From Lasiosphaeris hirsuta (lineage: Eukaryota > Ascomycota > Sordariomycetes > Sordariales > Lasiosphaeriaceae), in assembly GCA_030549175.1 (NCBI GenBank), contig JAUKUA010000006.1:3286001-3350000 (forward strand): a stretch of 64,000 nucleotides of DNA, written 5' to 3'. The translations under genes were made by a program, and so were the position numbers. This document shows positions 41,237-54,849 of the stretch, piece by piece. The notes under the pieces are model-generated. The model saw only the letters and a program-made list of their open reading frames with translations, was not told where the DNA came from and searched no databases. How positions within the stretch are numbered: the stretch's first letter is position 1; every line of letters starts with the position of its first letter.

Positions 41237-43932
41237 ACCGCAGGCAGTTTCAGCTCTGTGGAACGAAACAATAACCCTCAATTAGAATCATTGAGGAGGG
41301 GGATATAACAAACATCAGAAGGGGGGGGGGGGTTTGGTTTATCATTTGGTATTCTTTTTCGTGTCGTTTTCCAATATTGTTTACATGTTTCAGCAAATGG
41401 GTGGCCTTTATCTTTGACCCGTGGCCTTTGGCTTTGTACTTGTCCCTAGTTTCCTAAGACCGGAATTCGACGGGAATTTCCAGCGATGTTGAAACAATCA
41501 ATCGAATCAATTATGTGTGTATTTTACAATTGCCACCAACTATCTTGTGCGAACAATTTGTGAAGTCACAGCTAGGCTTGGGTGGAGTTGACTGCCTTCT
41601 GCCCTCGCAGAGTTCTCACACACATCAGCCGGAGATAGCAAGATGTCGTCTAGGGGCGAAATCCTGACCGCTGATTTTGTGTCAGGGTTTCTCCAGTAAG
41701 CCATCTGTCGCCCGACTTGAACATGTCTCGTTTGGCAGCCTAACCATTTATCTGCCTGCGCGCCTTACCGCTCGGCACTTGTACTAGCCCCCCATGTATA
41801 TGCAGCAGAAGAGTTATTTGCATGATTGCGACGCCCCCCGGGCTCGCCCGTCCATACATACCTTGTTTTCCATCTTCTATGCTCCTGGCCTGCCTGCATA
41901 TCGGCCCGGACTGGTGACCTCGATTGCATCATGCTTGTTGCTTCTGTGCCCAACGATGGGGTGGTTGCGTTCCCAAGGAGCCCAGGCTTGGATGCTTTTT
42001 TTCCCCGTGTGGGACCGGTGTGGGGATCGACTGCTGTGAGATTTCGTTGCGTGTTGCATGTGTGGAGAGATTGTGCAGGCTGCGGCATACAGCCGTTTCT
42101 TTTTTTTTTCTTTTGGGAGAGATATGGTTGGACTGATGGTGGTGGTTTGATCGCACGGAATTACTCGGATGGGGATGCCGCTGGGGCGGCCGGGTCGGAT
42201 TTCGGCGTTGGGTTAGGACGGAGCTCGGGGGGTGCGAGGAGATGGTTAGGTTGGTTGGTTAGTGGGTGTTGGTTAGTGGGTGATGGGTGGAGGAGGTATT
42301 GGAAACCGGGTTGTGCTATCGTCGCTGCGAGTTGGGATGGGTGGTGGCAGTGGAGCTGGGAGTGCTCGTGTTGGGTACCCCCTTTTTCTCAAATAACGAG
42401 TAATTCATATTACCAGTATTAGATCAGGGAGAGGACATGCCCCCCGAAAGGGAGTAACAGCGATAAGAAGTGCCCATCAGTCCTCTGTCGTCCAGCGTGA
42501 TAGGCCTCTTGGCAGCAAGACTGCATCAATATGACTGGAGTTGATAGGGGGTGTCTTTCAGATAACATGACGGCTCCAGTGGTTGACCCCGTAACCTGCC
42601 CACAACGGCTCTCGGAGACTACCTCCCAAGCCCACCACCGTGCCCGCAAGATCCTTGTTGTCCACCACTAACCCTCACCCTCACCCCATCACAGCTGAAA
42701 GCACCCAAGGATCCCATGCCAGGAGGTATTCACACGCTGTTCACGTAGCCATTGTGTGGGTTTGGCATCTGTCAAGAGCACGGCATAGATAGATATGTTT
42801 ATCTCTCATCATTACAGCCATGTATCATTTCAATGGGTGTCCCCAGACCCCTGAATCAGATCAGAGGCAGATAGGGGTCTTGATCTCTTCTAACGAACCA
42901 GAACAAAAGGAAGGTATCGAAGCGAAGAAAAAAGTCGGGTCGTCATGTGAAGGAAGGGAAAAAAAAATAAAAAAAAAATAAAACGCCCTTATGCATACAC
43001 ATAGGAAGAGGTAGCTCCTATTCCATCCATTCCATCATTCTGCCATCTGGCATTTTCAAAGCCACGCAATTCCTATTGCTGGGTGAGGGTCTGGTCGATC
43101 TCGCCTGGCATAGCCAACCAGCCGGCTCGACTCGAGCCGACTTGATCCCATTCGTTCCGTCTTGCATATATCCATGTCGGTCAAGCCTTGGTGGGATAGA
43201 TGGGGATGGAACCCCTGCCCTCTCCTTCCTCCCAGCGGAGCAATGGGGCATCCCTCGTCCCTGCTACCCTCGGACCTGTCCGCAGTTTCCATCCATTCCA
43301 AGCATCCTCGGTCTTCAAGAAAGCGCCATAACCATGGCTCCCATCTCTCATGCCTCATCCAAGACCTGGGAGACCCAAACACTCTTAAAACAAACACGCG
43401 GAATGCACTTCATGTGTGGCATCCTCTTTCCTCCCCCCCCCCCGTCCATTTGAAGTTGGGCCGTAAAACGCGTCGAGAACATGATAGAAAAAGTTCCGAG
43501 CAACATAAAAATCAGCTTTTTTTTTGTATCCCCTGCACCGGCCGAAAAGAATCAACAAAAACAAAAACAACAATGGGAATGAGTAAAACGAGTCCATTCA
43601 TGAGTGCTTATTTTTCCACCCAAAATCATGCAAAGGAGGAAACAACAGACAGGACGACAAAACGGGGGAGCCCATTATCACAAAATCCTCTGAACCCTCG
43701 ACGTACAGACGTTCAAGGTGGCAGATATTATGCTGCCACCATTTTGTACGGTTTTTCCTCTCCATCTTCCGATATTCATGCAAGTGGTTTTCTCCCCTCT
43801 TCCCTTATGCAGCCATGACATCTTTGCTTGGTGCTCGGCGAATATTCGTACATATACAAGTCGGATATTATGTGTGTGGGGTGTAGTGTATTTATCGACA
43901 GCCGTGAAGGCTACAGCGGAGAAGGCCACTAA
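41237..43932. other. Intergenic with simple repeats
   Basis: 2.7 kb between convergent genes (cpc-1 and the 1177-residue protein). It contains G12 at 41321-41332, a GGTTGGTT/GTTAGTGGGT-rich patch at 42250-42290, A-rich runs near 42960-42980 and a C-run near 43434-43443. No gene supported. Confidence 0.55.
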
Positions 43933-46900
43933 TTAGTTTACTGTCATCATTTGCATCCTCGGAGAATCGACCGACGTCTTTTTGCTCAGCACGGAATTGG
44001 TGCTGTGACTCTTGGGCAATCTTTTCGGTGGGCTCGAGGCAGGGTCGGTAAAGACTCTTGTAAACGCTGGGCTCCCGTCAGGGTTATGGCGGGCGTGCCG
44101 CTCGCGTCGAGGGGTTCCGGCGGGACTCTGTGTAAGAAGCTCTGCCCTACGAACAGCATCTGAGAGTGAGTCGCGGAGGTGCCCAGCTCGCTTCACAAGC
44201 TCCTGAAGACTGTTGGTGTCGAAAAACAACTTCGCGTCCGAGACCTTGCAAGGGGATGCATTCCTGATCGAATCTGAAGTCGTGCGTTGTTGCTGCATGG
44301 CCTCGATTACGCTCGAGATGACAGCCGAGCTCCGATTGTGGTATATCGGCGTCTCGGGTGTATGTGGTCGTGTTGATTTGGCCGACTCTTCGGCCAGCGG
44401 CCAGCTGTTGCCGAAGATATCGTCATCGGGAGAGAAGACGGAGCGACGTCGAACAGCCTGCCGCTCTCGCACAACAGTAGTTATGCTCATCTCGGGCTCT
44501 GGAACCTCGAATGGGTCGTTCGAATAGTCGATCGCCGGGCTGCTGAAGCCTCTCTCCCTATGGGTGCTGTGTCCTCTGGATCGGTACGAATCAGCGCACG
44601 AGCCAGCCGAGTCCAAATCCTCCTCGGCTTCCTCATCGGGCGAGGCAAGAGCGATGATGTTTTCTGCCTCCTTCCATTTCAGAGATAAAGTCCCATGCAG
44701 AATATCCAGATCCCTTCCATGGCGGCAAAGTCGCTTTAGATCATTAACCAGCAGCGAGAGCTCACGAATCTGTCCGGAATGGGCCTTGACCGTGGGTTGT
44801 GTGGCTTGGATGGAGGCTGGGACCACCATCGAGAAGCTGGTGGCAGAGTCCTTGCCTCCTGCTGCGTCGAGAGCACCCTCTTCGAAGTCGAAATCGAAAT
44901 CATCATCCCATTCCTCACTTGCCGTCTTTGTGCCCAGGCCCCAGGTGCCAAATTTTGGCTGGGGCTTTGAGGTGTCTGAAGGATCGGGGACGACAGGGAC
45001 ACTTTGGCTACGCACATGGGTAGCGCTGGGTCCTTTGCGGTTCACAGAACGGCCTCCTCTCAAGTCCATCTCCTGTTTCCCGTGGACGGTCTTGGGACGA
45101 GGCGAGTTTCCGCCCGTGTCAAACTTGTCGTGGCTCGGAGGCTCACACCAGTCGAAGATGTTACTCCGCGGTCGGTCGTTCACGGCATCTCGGTGGTGAT
45201 CGAGGCCGCCATTTCCATTGATGCTCATGAGAGCATGTCGTAGAGTAGGGCTGACGCGTCTAGAGTTGGTCGAGCTCGAGGGCGGGGAAAGGTGGTTGCT
45301 GAGGGTATTATCATCGTCTCGCGCCCAGTCATCATCATCATCGTCCAGTGATAGCCGGGAAAAGTCGCGGTTCGTCAACGAGAGCGCGGGGCCGGCGTTA
45401 AAACCAAACCCATCGTCCCTTTCGTCTCTCGGTTCGAACTCGATGGCCTCGGCGAGGTGTGCAGCCCGAATGGGTGTCGGTAGGCTCTCATCTTCCTCTG
45501 TGATTTTGGTCTCGCCATCCCACGAGCGGCCGAGAATCTCCTGGATCGAAAGCCTTTTTGTCTTGCTGTTGCTCGCTGTGCTTGGTGGCGATTCGTCAAA
45601 CATGGACTCCAGCGGTGTTTCGACTGCTCTCACTCTGCTGGACGAAGCCACAGTGCGGAATGAATCAAACATGCCGTCGCTACGGAAGTCGGTATCCTCG
45701 TCGTCTCCTGACGTACCTTCCCTGCCATCCGCGTCTGAGCTGGCCAACGTCGAGGCGCGTTCGCCCGAGGCACCGCGACTGCGGGGAAATGTTCCAAAGC
45801 CCATCGAATGCGACATATAGTTGGCGGAGAGTTGAGGTTGCCTCGGCGCTGACGAAGAGGAGCTTGATCCCAGCCGAGTGACGTCGATGTTGAAGCTGGA
45901 AAGCCGAGAAAGCGGGGGAAGCGGGGAGGAGGAATTTCTCTTGCGAGCCTGAAGATGGGCACTGCCTCTGGAAGCCGATTCGGCCTGCTGTCGAGGCTCG
46001 GGTGGTGTAAAAATTTCCTCGAGTGTTGGTTTGGCCTCTGGCTGCGGCGAGTTCTGCGAACTAGCCAATGGCGCCGAAACATGGCGGGTGCCTCCGCTCT
46101 TGCTCTCCATAGTTCCTCGTCTTGAGCGGCGCATGCTACCTGTCCTAGAAATCCAACTGCTGGGTGAGCTGAAATGCATCGAAATCGACCTTCTCGCGCG
46201 CTTGGATGGTGTTGAGCCGGCCGAATTGGCGGGGTCGCCGGCGTCCTGGGAGTCCTCCCTCGACGCTATCTTTTGAGTGGGTGTTTCCGCGACATTCGCG
46301 GCATCCGTCGGTATTTGCCGGCCCGTTATCCAGTGCACCTTGGTGAGGTAGGCGCGAGGCACACTGGTGAGTTGAATCGACACCCTCTTCCGGGGCAAAG
46401 TGGAGTTGTTAGGGCTGTTATCGCCAGTGGATCCCGAACTTCGCCGACTGCCTGCAATTGGCTTCGCGGGGCGGTTGTGGAAAAACGACGACCAGGTGCC
46501 AGGCGCCTGCTTTGGGTCTGGCACTTCTAGCATAGGCCTCGGCGAGAACTCCTTCGAGGGTATCGATTGATCGAGCGAGTACTTGGTGTCAGGTGGCGGA
46601 GGCGGCCCAGAGAAGCCACCCTGATTCTGGAATTGTTGAAGTGTCGCGGACCGCTGGTGACTTGTGGCCGGTCTCCGAAGCGTCAGCATCTGTGATCTTG
46701 ACCCCTTCCGCGACAGGGTCCCCGGGGCGGCCTGTTGGCCGGACGGCGTTCTCTTGACCAACTTGTTGGGCGCGGGCTGTGGAGGTACGGGCCCTGGCCC
46801 TGACCTGGGCTCGAGCATGGCGGCGCTTGAGCCGTGCGAAAAAGTCAGCGACGGCGAGTCTGGGCCCATGCTTGACCTTGGGCTACCATGCTGAGACAGC

Positions 46901-47595
46901 GGCCGGATGGAAAGCCGCCTTATCCAAGAGTCTCTCGAAGAAACCGAATCGCGATTATTCTCGGTGGTCGGCCGCGGAGTGGCGTCGCCCTGCCGTATGA
47001 AGGAGCGCCTCCTGCCGGCATCTCTTGCGAGACCCAAAACCCGCGCCGATCGGGACGAGTTCGGGGGGTGTGACGTGAGAGGGCCGGGTACTGGAACAGG
47101 AATAGGGGACGGGGCGGGTTCGTCAAGCTGGCGAAAAGAGCTGTAGGGAAAATCCTCCGAGGGGGGCGAATAGGGGGAGGCGGCGCTTGTCCCAGGGCGG
47201 GATGATGCCGGTAGTATCCGGCCAAAGTCGAGGTTTGGGGGTGGTTTCCTCCTCGATACCGGCCTGCTGTTGTCGGAGTCAGGAGGTTGTCCAAAAACCA
47301 GTCCAGCAGCGGCGGCCGCAACGGCGGTGCCGGATCCCACGAGCTGCGAGAAACAAAGTTAGCTTAAGGGGGCCTTGCATGGGCGGCTCCGCTGATGACG
47401 GAGGAAGTGCGGAGGAGCAGGCGCCACGGATGGGCCCCATTGAAGGAACATTGAACGGTGGAGGGTGGCAGATCTCGTTGCGGGCGTCGCCGTGTACGAG
47501 CTGGTCCGACGTGCCGGGCTCGTGTTTGTGTTCTGCGAGGGGGGCGGCTTAGAATGGGATTGTTCTCGACGACTTACACTCGGCACAACCTGCAT
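43933..47595 (-). CDS. Large Ser/Pro-rich protein of unknown function
   Basis: Best model: three exons, 47595-47578, 47532-47428 and 47343-43933, giving 1177 residues; introns of 45 and 84 bp, both in phase. The main exon is secure, the two short 5' exons less so (the second donor GTGGCG is weak). I do not recognise the family. Most of the protein looks disordered: Ser/Pro/Arg-rich with many possible phosphorylation sites, poly-Pro (PVPVPGP) and basic patches. More ordered islands are RAYLTKVHWITGR, TKRLSIQEILGRSW, the acidic-aromatic EEWDDDFDFDFEEG, and a following helical block (VVPASIQATQPTVKAHSGQI, then RELSLLVNDLKRLCRHGRD). A W-D-D-D-F-type motif occurs in Byr4/Bfa1 regulators of septation, but this resemblance alone proves nothing. 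Its promoter faces a 7-kb gene-free region. Confidence 0.75.
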
Positions 47596-49602
47596 CTTGG
47601 CTGCGGGCTGTTATGTCGACGACAAGCATCCGTGGGAGGGAGAGAGGACAAGAGGGTATGCGGTATTCGTAAAGGTCGTGGTTTGCATCGTCAGGGCATT
47701 ACAGGAAATGATTCTGGGGCAGGAAATAAGACGCTGGAATGCGGACAGCGCAGGCACGTTTCTTGGTGGTCGAAGCCAGTCGAGGATTGTCCCCAAGCAA
47801 GCTCGACCAACTAGGAACGCGCGCTCCAGCCGCTGGCCACTCGAGATGGAGAATCGACGACGGGGCGATGCGAAGCCGGGGCGATGGAAAGGGCCGTCGA
47901 TGTCAGGTCGACCCGGAGGGGGATTGCGCGAACGAGGCCGTAGTTGGTGCGGTCTTGCGGTCTGGGTCTGGCAGTCTCCAGTCTCGTAGCAGGTAGGTCG
48001 ACTGCAGCTGATGGCGAGGCAATCAACCTGGAAGGACGCGACAGGGCGCTGGGTGGCCTGCGCTGGATGGCCTGCACTGGGTGGGTGGCCTGCGGATTGG
48101 CTGCGTCTGCGTGGGCGTGGGCGGGCGTGGGCGTGGTGGAGGAGGAAGTGGCCGCCGAGATTGCTTGCTTCCTCGCTTCGAAAGGGATGGGGGCAACACG
48201 CTCTCTGCTGTCTAGCTTTCCGGCTTCCCAGGGCGGGCTCGGCGGGCGGCTGCCAGATAACAATGGGGGCAACCTATATCAAGAAGGCTCACAACACGAC
48301 GCAGGGGTTCAATCCCGCTGCCATGACCAGAAAACAGAAAAGGCGCACGAGACAAAAGACGAGATGGCCGCTCCCACACGGCGAACACGGCGTCAGGGTG
48401 AGGGTCTCGAGGGAGAGGGGAGAAAGAAAATTCAGCGCTGCGTAATTCGTCGGCACAACAGTCCCAGACAACAAGACCGGACGGCAGCAACCACCAGGCC
48501 GCGCAGGGAAAGGGTGGGATCTAGGAGCTCGCGCTGCTCCCTCTCTCCAGTCGCTCCAGTCCAGTCTTGTCCTGGGGCGGACGGGGACGGGCTTTCAGGC
48601 CTGAGCCTGGTCGCCTTGGAAGCACGCTAGGATTGGCCTTTTGATTGTCGCTCGGGTGTGGTGGTGCGGCTTGAGCGACTCAGAGCGAGACTTGCTTGGC
48701 GCTAGCGAGCGCACGGAGGCTTTGCCTGCTGTAATTCAGGTATCAACAACCTGGGATCCTTGGGTACAAACACCCTCCAATTTCTCACAATTTCTCTTCC
48801 AGAATATTGCCGTGGAAAAGTGCACATTGGGCACACCGCGAGTCCGCAATGCACTTGGCTGCACTGGATGCGCACATCTGCGTAAGCAACCGAACGCCGA
48901 AATGTGTTTATCGCAGCCGCGAGTGCCCCCTATCATCTATGGGGGACGGGCAGTGATGGGGTGATGGATGCCATCCCCAGCAGCCGATAGGTACGCTCTG
49001 CTCCATCTCCGCTCCATCTCCAGCAGGCCCCTTCGCCCTTGGATTCGCGCATTCCGCCTCCCGCATTCCACCCGAGCTCCCCTCCAGTCCCCTTGGAGTC
49101 GAGAGATGCCGCCCGGGTTGTTTTGCGAGGATCCATGAACCATGGGCCCAATCCATCGGTTTGCTGGTACTGCACAGTGCCCTTGCGCAGCATTGGCTTG
49201 CGTTGGAGCATTGAGGCCCTGGAGCATTAGAGACCTGGATGTCCAGTGAAGCCCCCTCTGCCCCGTCGCCCTGCAACACCAGAGGAGGCGTCCCGTCCGT
49301 ATAAGCAGCCCATCGCAGTAGTTGCAGCAGTTTGTGTGCGCTCCCGTCGCCGCTGCGTCTTTCTGCGTCTTTGTCTCGAGCTATCATCTGCCACCGCCCA
49401 GCAACAAACCCAATCCTGCCAATGGCCTTTGTCTGATCAGCCATTCCCTGTGCCGGGGCCGACATGTGGAGGTCAATCACCTCAGGTTCCCAGCAAACAC
49501 GTTTCCTGGAAGCCAGCCGCCGCGGGGGTCGCGTTGGGGCGCCCACTGGCCTTGTATCATTCCACAATCGATCTGGATCTTGCGTGGATCGCCCGAGACC
49601 CT

Positions 49603-49629
49603 ATCATTTGCATCATTTGCATCATTTGC
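49603..49629. repeat. Three tandem ATCATTTGC units
   Basis: Three perfect 9-bp copies. Could be a short minisatellite or a clustered factor site. Confidence 0.85.
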
Positions 49630-51433
49630 ACGCTGCCGCACTGCAGCTCTGAATGAGAGCGCGCCTTCCTGGGCCTGTCATATCATGCCCTTGCGCCCTG
49701 AAGGCCCGCCTTTGCGACATCCCAAATGTTTTCTTTGTCTTCTGTCTTTTCTTGTGGCGGGCCTCAGGGGCGCGAGGGAAAAGCCGTAAGTGGTCGTTGA
49801 TTTCGCTGCAGCAATTAAATTATATGATCCCCACCAGCCAAGTTCAATCAATGGAAGCTTCCTCCATGCTGCTGTTCAGCTGCCCCCTTCTCTGTGTGTG
49901 TATTCAACATGGATGCTGCACACCCACGACAATGCCAGGAATGACCAGGAATGGCAGGAGATTCTGTCGATTCCTGTTTTTCTCCTCCTCGTTAGCGCAG
50001 GAAAAGGTTATTTTCGAGAAAAGGCCCCTCATCCCTTCCACGATCCCATCCTCCCTGCGTGTCTCCCTCCCTTCACCCCTCAAAAGCAAGGGGGGGGCGC
50101 TCTCCAGGCACGCGGTGGCGCCAGTGATCAACTTGCTGGCCTCTTTAGCGGCGCCAACTCGTAAACGGCGTCGACGATGGGGCGGCTTGCTTGACTCCGG
50201 CCTCTCCGTTAGCTGTCTAGCATCTACTTGCTTCCTTGAATTTGAATATGCCCTTTCCCGTTGTCGTCTTCCCTGCGCCCATGTATGACGACATGACGTT
50301 GGAACGCCTCCGACTTATATTATCCTCCTTCCCCACAGTGCTGGAACTATCGTTGAGCCTTCTGACCAAAAGCACCCTCTCCCTGGGCTGCAGGACACGC
50401 AACAGTCTTCTCTCCGAACACTTGCTCTGGAGTGCATGTCCGGCCGAGTGGCTTCCATGCCCCTGGGCGGCGGGGCATGTTTTTTTTTGGGTCTTATTTC
50501 TCGTCTCGGAAGGAGTCCTAGTGCTCGACAGACGGTATAGCAGACTCAGCTCATGTATAATACCGCAACCAAACACAGGACAGAGACAACTGGGGATCCA
50601 TCAGTGCGTTGCGGCCTGTCGTATTGAGCCGTACCAGGCCTCCGATGCCTGCTCGGGATGGAACCCATCTCGGAATAGGATGCAGGTCCCTCCTCTTGTT
50701 TCTCTTGATTTTTGCCCCCTTCTCCAAGATGTGCTGTGCAAACGCAGGGAAACTAGGCTAGTCTAAAGCTGACCTATAGGAGGGGCTACAGAGCTCTCAT
50801 CAAGTGTAGAGATACATACACCTTTCTCAGCGGCCCGCAACCAACAGCATACTTACTCCTCACATCGCCATGCAAGTAAGCCAACAGCTGACGATTCCAT
50901 CGGTGGAAACCCCCTCACCTCTCGGCGTCCTAGGGAAGGTCCTTTTCCGCTCACCTTTCACATTAGCATGTGTGTAGGGGGCCGCGGTAAGAGCATGCCC
51001 CTCGGGCCATCTTGCATCTTGTTTTCCTGGGGCACGTTACGGCGAACCAGACAACGAGAGATGATCGCAGACTGCCCGTCAAGCTACCCTACCGATGGGC
51101 AACGCGCTGCGTCAAAACTCGCCGGGCCGACCCCTACCATTGGTAGAGTCGGGGAAAGCAATTGGTACGGGCCAAAACATAATTCCAATTCGCGGGCCCT
51201 GGTTCCTGGCTGTGCTACGTGGGACGCTCCCATGCTCGCCCGCCCCTGGTGTCTTTCTGACAGACAACTTTAATGCTGTGTGTTGTTGTGTTTTGGGGGG
51301 GGGCACAGTGCCATACTAGTCGCTGTCGGTACGTGCTAGTCATCTTTGTGTCATCCCACTACATGACGCTGCGTCATGTTATTCGACGGCGTCTCGCCCT
51401 TGTTGGCCCTTGTGGTTGGTAGGTTGTGTGCCT

Positions 51434-51463
51434 ATCAATCAATCAATCAATCAATCAATCAAT
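51434..51463. repeat. (ATCA)n microsatellite
   Basis: About seven ATCA units in a row. Confidence 0.85.
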
Positions 51464-52400
51464 GCGGGCACCGAGATCGAGTGTGCATCTTGTGCCTGGA
51501 TACTGCTGGCTGTTAGCTGCTATCACTGCCGTCGCTCTGCCCCCAAAGACTTTGCAGGAGTCCCGTGTTCCCAGGAAACAGACAGCGCCTGTGGCACAGT
51601 CGGACGAGAAATATGCAGACACTCACATTCACACGCAGGCTCTCTATCCCCCCAACTTTACCCCTGATTTCACCTTCTCGTTGCGGTGCCCGTTATTGTT
51701 TACAATGGGTGCCGATGGTCATCCGTCGCCATGATAGATTGCCCCGCGGGAACGCTATTGTGGGGAAGAAGGAAAAAGAAGGGCCATATGCTCCCGTCCT
51801 TGTCCCTACACTAGTAGCGCAGGGCATTCTTCCACGGTATTTTGCCGTGTGATTTCTGGTTGGTGTTTCTTCTCTTTGTGATGGCTTTCTCGCCGCCCGA
51901 TCTGCTAAAATCGCCTTCTTCCATCAAGACGCCAACCCACTAGGTCAAAACTCGGCGGATATCCCGTGTGTGCTTGTTTGCAGGTGAAGCCACCTCGGCC
52001 ACTTGCCCGGTCCTACCATCACAGATTATCTGTTGCGCGCCAGGGACGATCGGCGAAACGTAGAAACCCGTCGGGAACGAGATGGCTCTAGGAACACGAT
52101 GAGAGGGGCATTGTTTCGCCTAGCCATTCTTTGCGCGCGTCGTGGCATGGTTGTCCTCGCCCGGCAGTCTCGCTTCTGCGTCGTCGCCAACCTCTTCTCC
52201 CGATGGCCCTTTTCGTCTATTGCAGGGAACACCAAACCATTGCCTGTCTGTCTCGTTGCGTGCAGCACGAAGCGTGGTGGCGCTCGGGGGAGGCTTGATG
52301 CCGATAAATGCACCGGTATCTGTCCACCAGCATTCAAGTGTCGTTGCACAGAGTCCATCTCGTAACAGCATGGAAATGGGTTGCCGCATAAGTATCAAAA

Positions 52401-52422
52401 CACACACACACACACACACACA
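52401..52422. repeat. (CA)11 microsatellite
   Basis: Eleven uninterrupted CA units. Confidence 0.85.
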
Positions 52423-54849
52423 GAGCGCCCCTGAAGAGCCTTCTGTTTGCAAGCAGATGGAACAAAAAGGTCAGGGTCCGAGAATAGCAGCCGCACCGGA
52501 ACGGCTCAAACCTTCAAAGCTGCCGGTCGCCGTCCCAGGAAAGACAGACCGCTTCGACGATCACGGGTTCTCCCCCCCTGCTAGGAAGAGCAATTGTTGG
52601 ATTTAACCACTTCGCCTCGCCCACGGCTCGGGATGCAGCGAGGAAAAAGCGCGGTACGAAGGAGGTAACGCCGATACCACGACTAGAAAACGACGGATGA
52701 GCGGGTTGGCGGCAAAACAAGCAGACTGACCAGACAAATCCATGTCATCCAGAGGGCTTACGCCATCCGCGCCGTTGTTTTCAGAATCCGTGCGCCTCTC
52801 AGCACACGGACGAAGTGGAGATGTAAGGTGATGAGGCTTGCTCAATATAACCGTTGTGAAACTTGAAACAAAACTGTCAGTGGGGTGGTGAGTGGGGGAT
52901 TGTGAATTGTGGGTTGCAAAATGTCAGCAATGACTCCGCCTGGTTTTTGATCAGCGTGGCACTCTATCTTCGGGATAGACATTGGGCTCTGAGTTTCCAG
53001 TCCAGGAAGCTGGTGAGATGGTCGGCAATTTCGATATCAGCCCGCGGGGGCAACCGGGACGGGTGGGCAGTTCATGAAAGGATCAACTAGAGCACCCTGT
53101 GTTGACCAGAGTCTGGCGTAAAACAAGGCTGAGCTGTTGTCGTCGGTATAAATCACCCGCACATGGCTAAAAGGCCTCCCAGCTAGCACAGAAGCAGGTA
53201 ACGTAGGTGATGTCAAAGCGGCGCCAAAACATGTTCGCTTCCCCGGTGTTGATTGTTTGTGTCAACCGCATCCGGGCTCCACTTGTCGGATAAGTGTTTA
53301 GAATTCGTAAGCAGCTGCTGAACCTCCGGCTTCTGGGAGAGCTCTCTCTTCTTCCCCTCCAGAGCATTGGGCTCCTACTACTTCAGCTCCCAACGCCATG
53401 CCTTGATAGGCCACGGGAGTTTGTGGGGAGTAATACTGTATGGGGACCGCATGTGACGAGCTTGGACGGGACTTGGATGTCTGCAAGGAGCCCGCGTGCC
53501 CACCCCTAAGCGTAATGTGCTGCGACTCTAAAAAGCTGGACGTCGTTTCTGGGCTGACTGGTCAGAGGCTCTGGGCCGGCAAAGGATGGGTGAGAGGCAT
53601 TCGAAGTTCCTTCGGTCAATATGCATCAGCGCCCCGAGAACTCGGGGTGTAACTGCGACAGAGCTGCAGCAATTCCAACTCTGGTGCTAAGTGGTGGCAG
53701 GGTGTCGTCGTTGCTGTGTGCCGCAGTGGAGCGTGGGCGTAAGGATTCGAATTGACATGAATAAAAACTGCAAAAAAAAGCTGCAGCCAAGCTGTGGCAC
53801 CTTGGTACGTCGCAGCCGGTGGAGGTGGGCCGTCTCGTAGGCGGCCAACGCAGTGCCGTCGTCTGGGATTCCCAGGCTGATCCCCAGCGCGTTGGAAATA
53901 GAGTAATGTCATGTGTGATTTGCTATCAGGCTCTGGGCATGGGGACGCGCTTGTCATTGGTGCGACACGCGACACGCCTCTTGACGTGACCGGGACTGGC
54001 CGCGTCGCATCGCGACATTCCCCTCAACTTGGCAACCAAGCCTGAGGCGCCGGCGCCTTGAAGCCAAGTGAATCTGGTCAGGAAACGGCGCTGATTTGCC
54101 AGTAGCAGGCAGGCATGGCGAAAGTTTGCCACTGTGGAGATCGGGCCTCTTGCCAACGGGGGTTGAAGCAAAGCCGTCAGCCAGTCGCTGCAGTAAACCG
54201 GGGAATAGAGTCGCGTTCCAGGCTTTTCGGGGACTTGGGAGTCGAAAGCGATTCGATGAAGCTGTCTCTGTGGCTCGGGCTGATGTTGATACGACATAAT
54301 CTTTCAATGCTCCTTGTCGCAAGTGACTTCTCAGCTCCTAGCCAGCTCGCAAGAAATTCTTAGCACTCCAAAACCAAGAGAGATCCCACACAGAATACGC
54401 CTGTTTGGAAATCTTGCAATGCCAGATCGCATTCTAGAACAAGGACAGAAGGAAGTAGCTGTTGGTGTGAGCGTTCTGTGTCTGTGCGGACAAGGGTCGA
54501 TCTTTGAGTGCAAAATGTCTCGCATACGGCCCAATCAGGTAGCCATATGTGTTGTCAGCTGGCTGTCAGGCGTTGCGGCTGGCGGTAAATCCCGCTTTGC
54601 ACCAACGCCAACGTCAAAGTTCAGTGCAGCGCAATTGTCAAAAGATTTGCTAGGTACATGTACCTGTACGGAATACGGAATACCTGGTCAGCGAAACACA
54701 GCTGCCCGTGGGATTTTGACCGGGCATTTTCATCTACCGTGATAAGAAAGCACCTCACATTACCAAGCGGTAATTAGTCAGGGATTTCGGTATCGACACC
54801 CCAGCTTAGCCCTCAATCCAGGTTTCAGTTTTCAGTTTTCAGCTTAGCC

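Larger units (their letters stand above)
47596..54849. other. 7.2-kb gene-free region between divergent genes
   Basis: No ORF here has convincing coding character on either strand. It must hold the promoters of the 1177-residue protein and of GCN20. Features seen: three tandem copies of ATCATTTGC (49603-49629), an ATCA tetranucleotide run (51434-51463) and (CA)11 (52401-52422). Long leaders or non-coding RNAs are possible. Confidence 0.5.

Noticed and set aside
44564..45820. Two plus-strand frames of 211 and 200 codons opposite the 1177-residue gene
   Set aside because: Antisense shadows; the minus strand is open for more than 1100 codons there.
50236..50766. 176-codon plus-strand frame in the empty region
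   Set aside because: Hydrophobic and Cys-rich but without any motif or supporting neighbours; not enough to call a gene.
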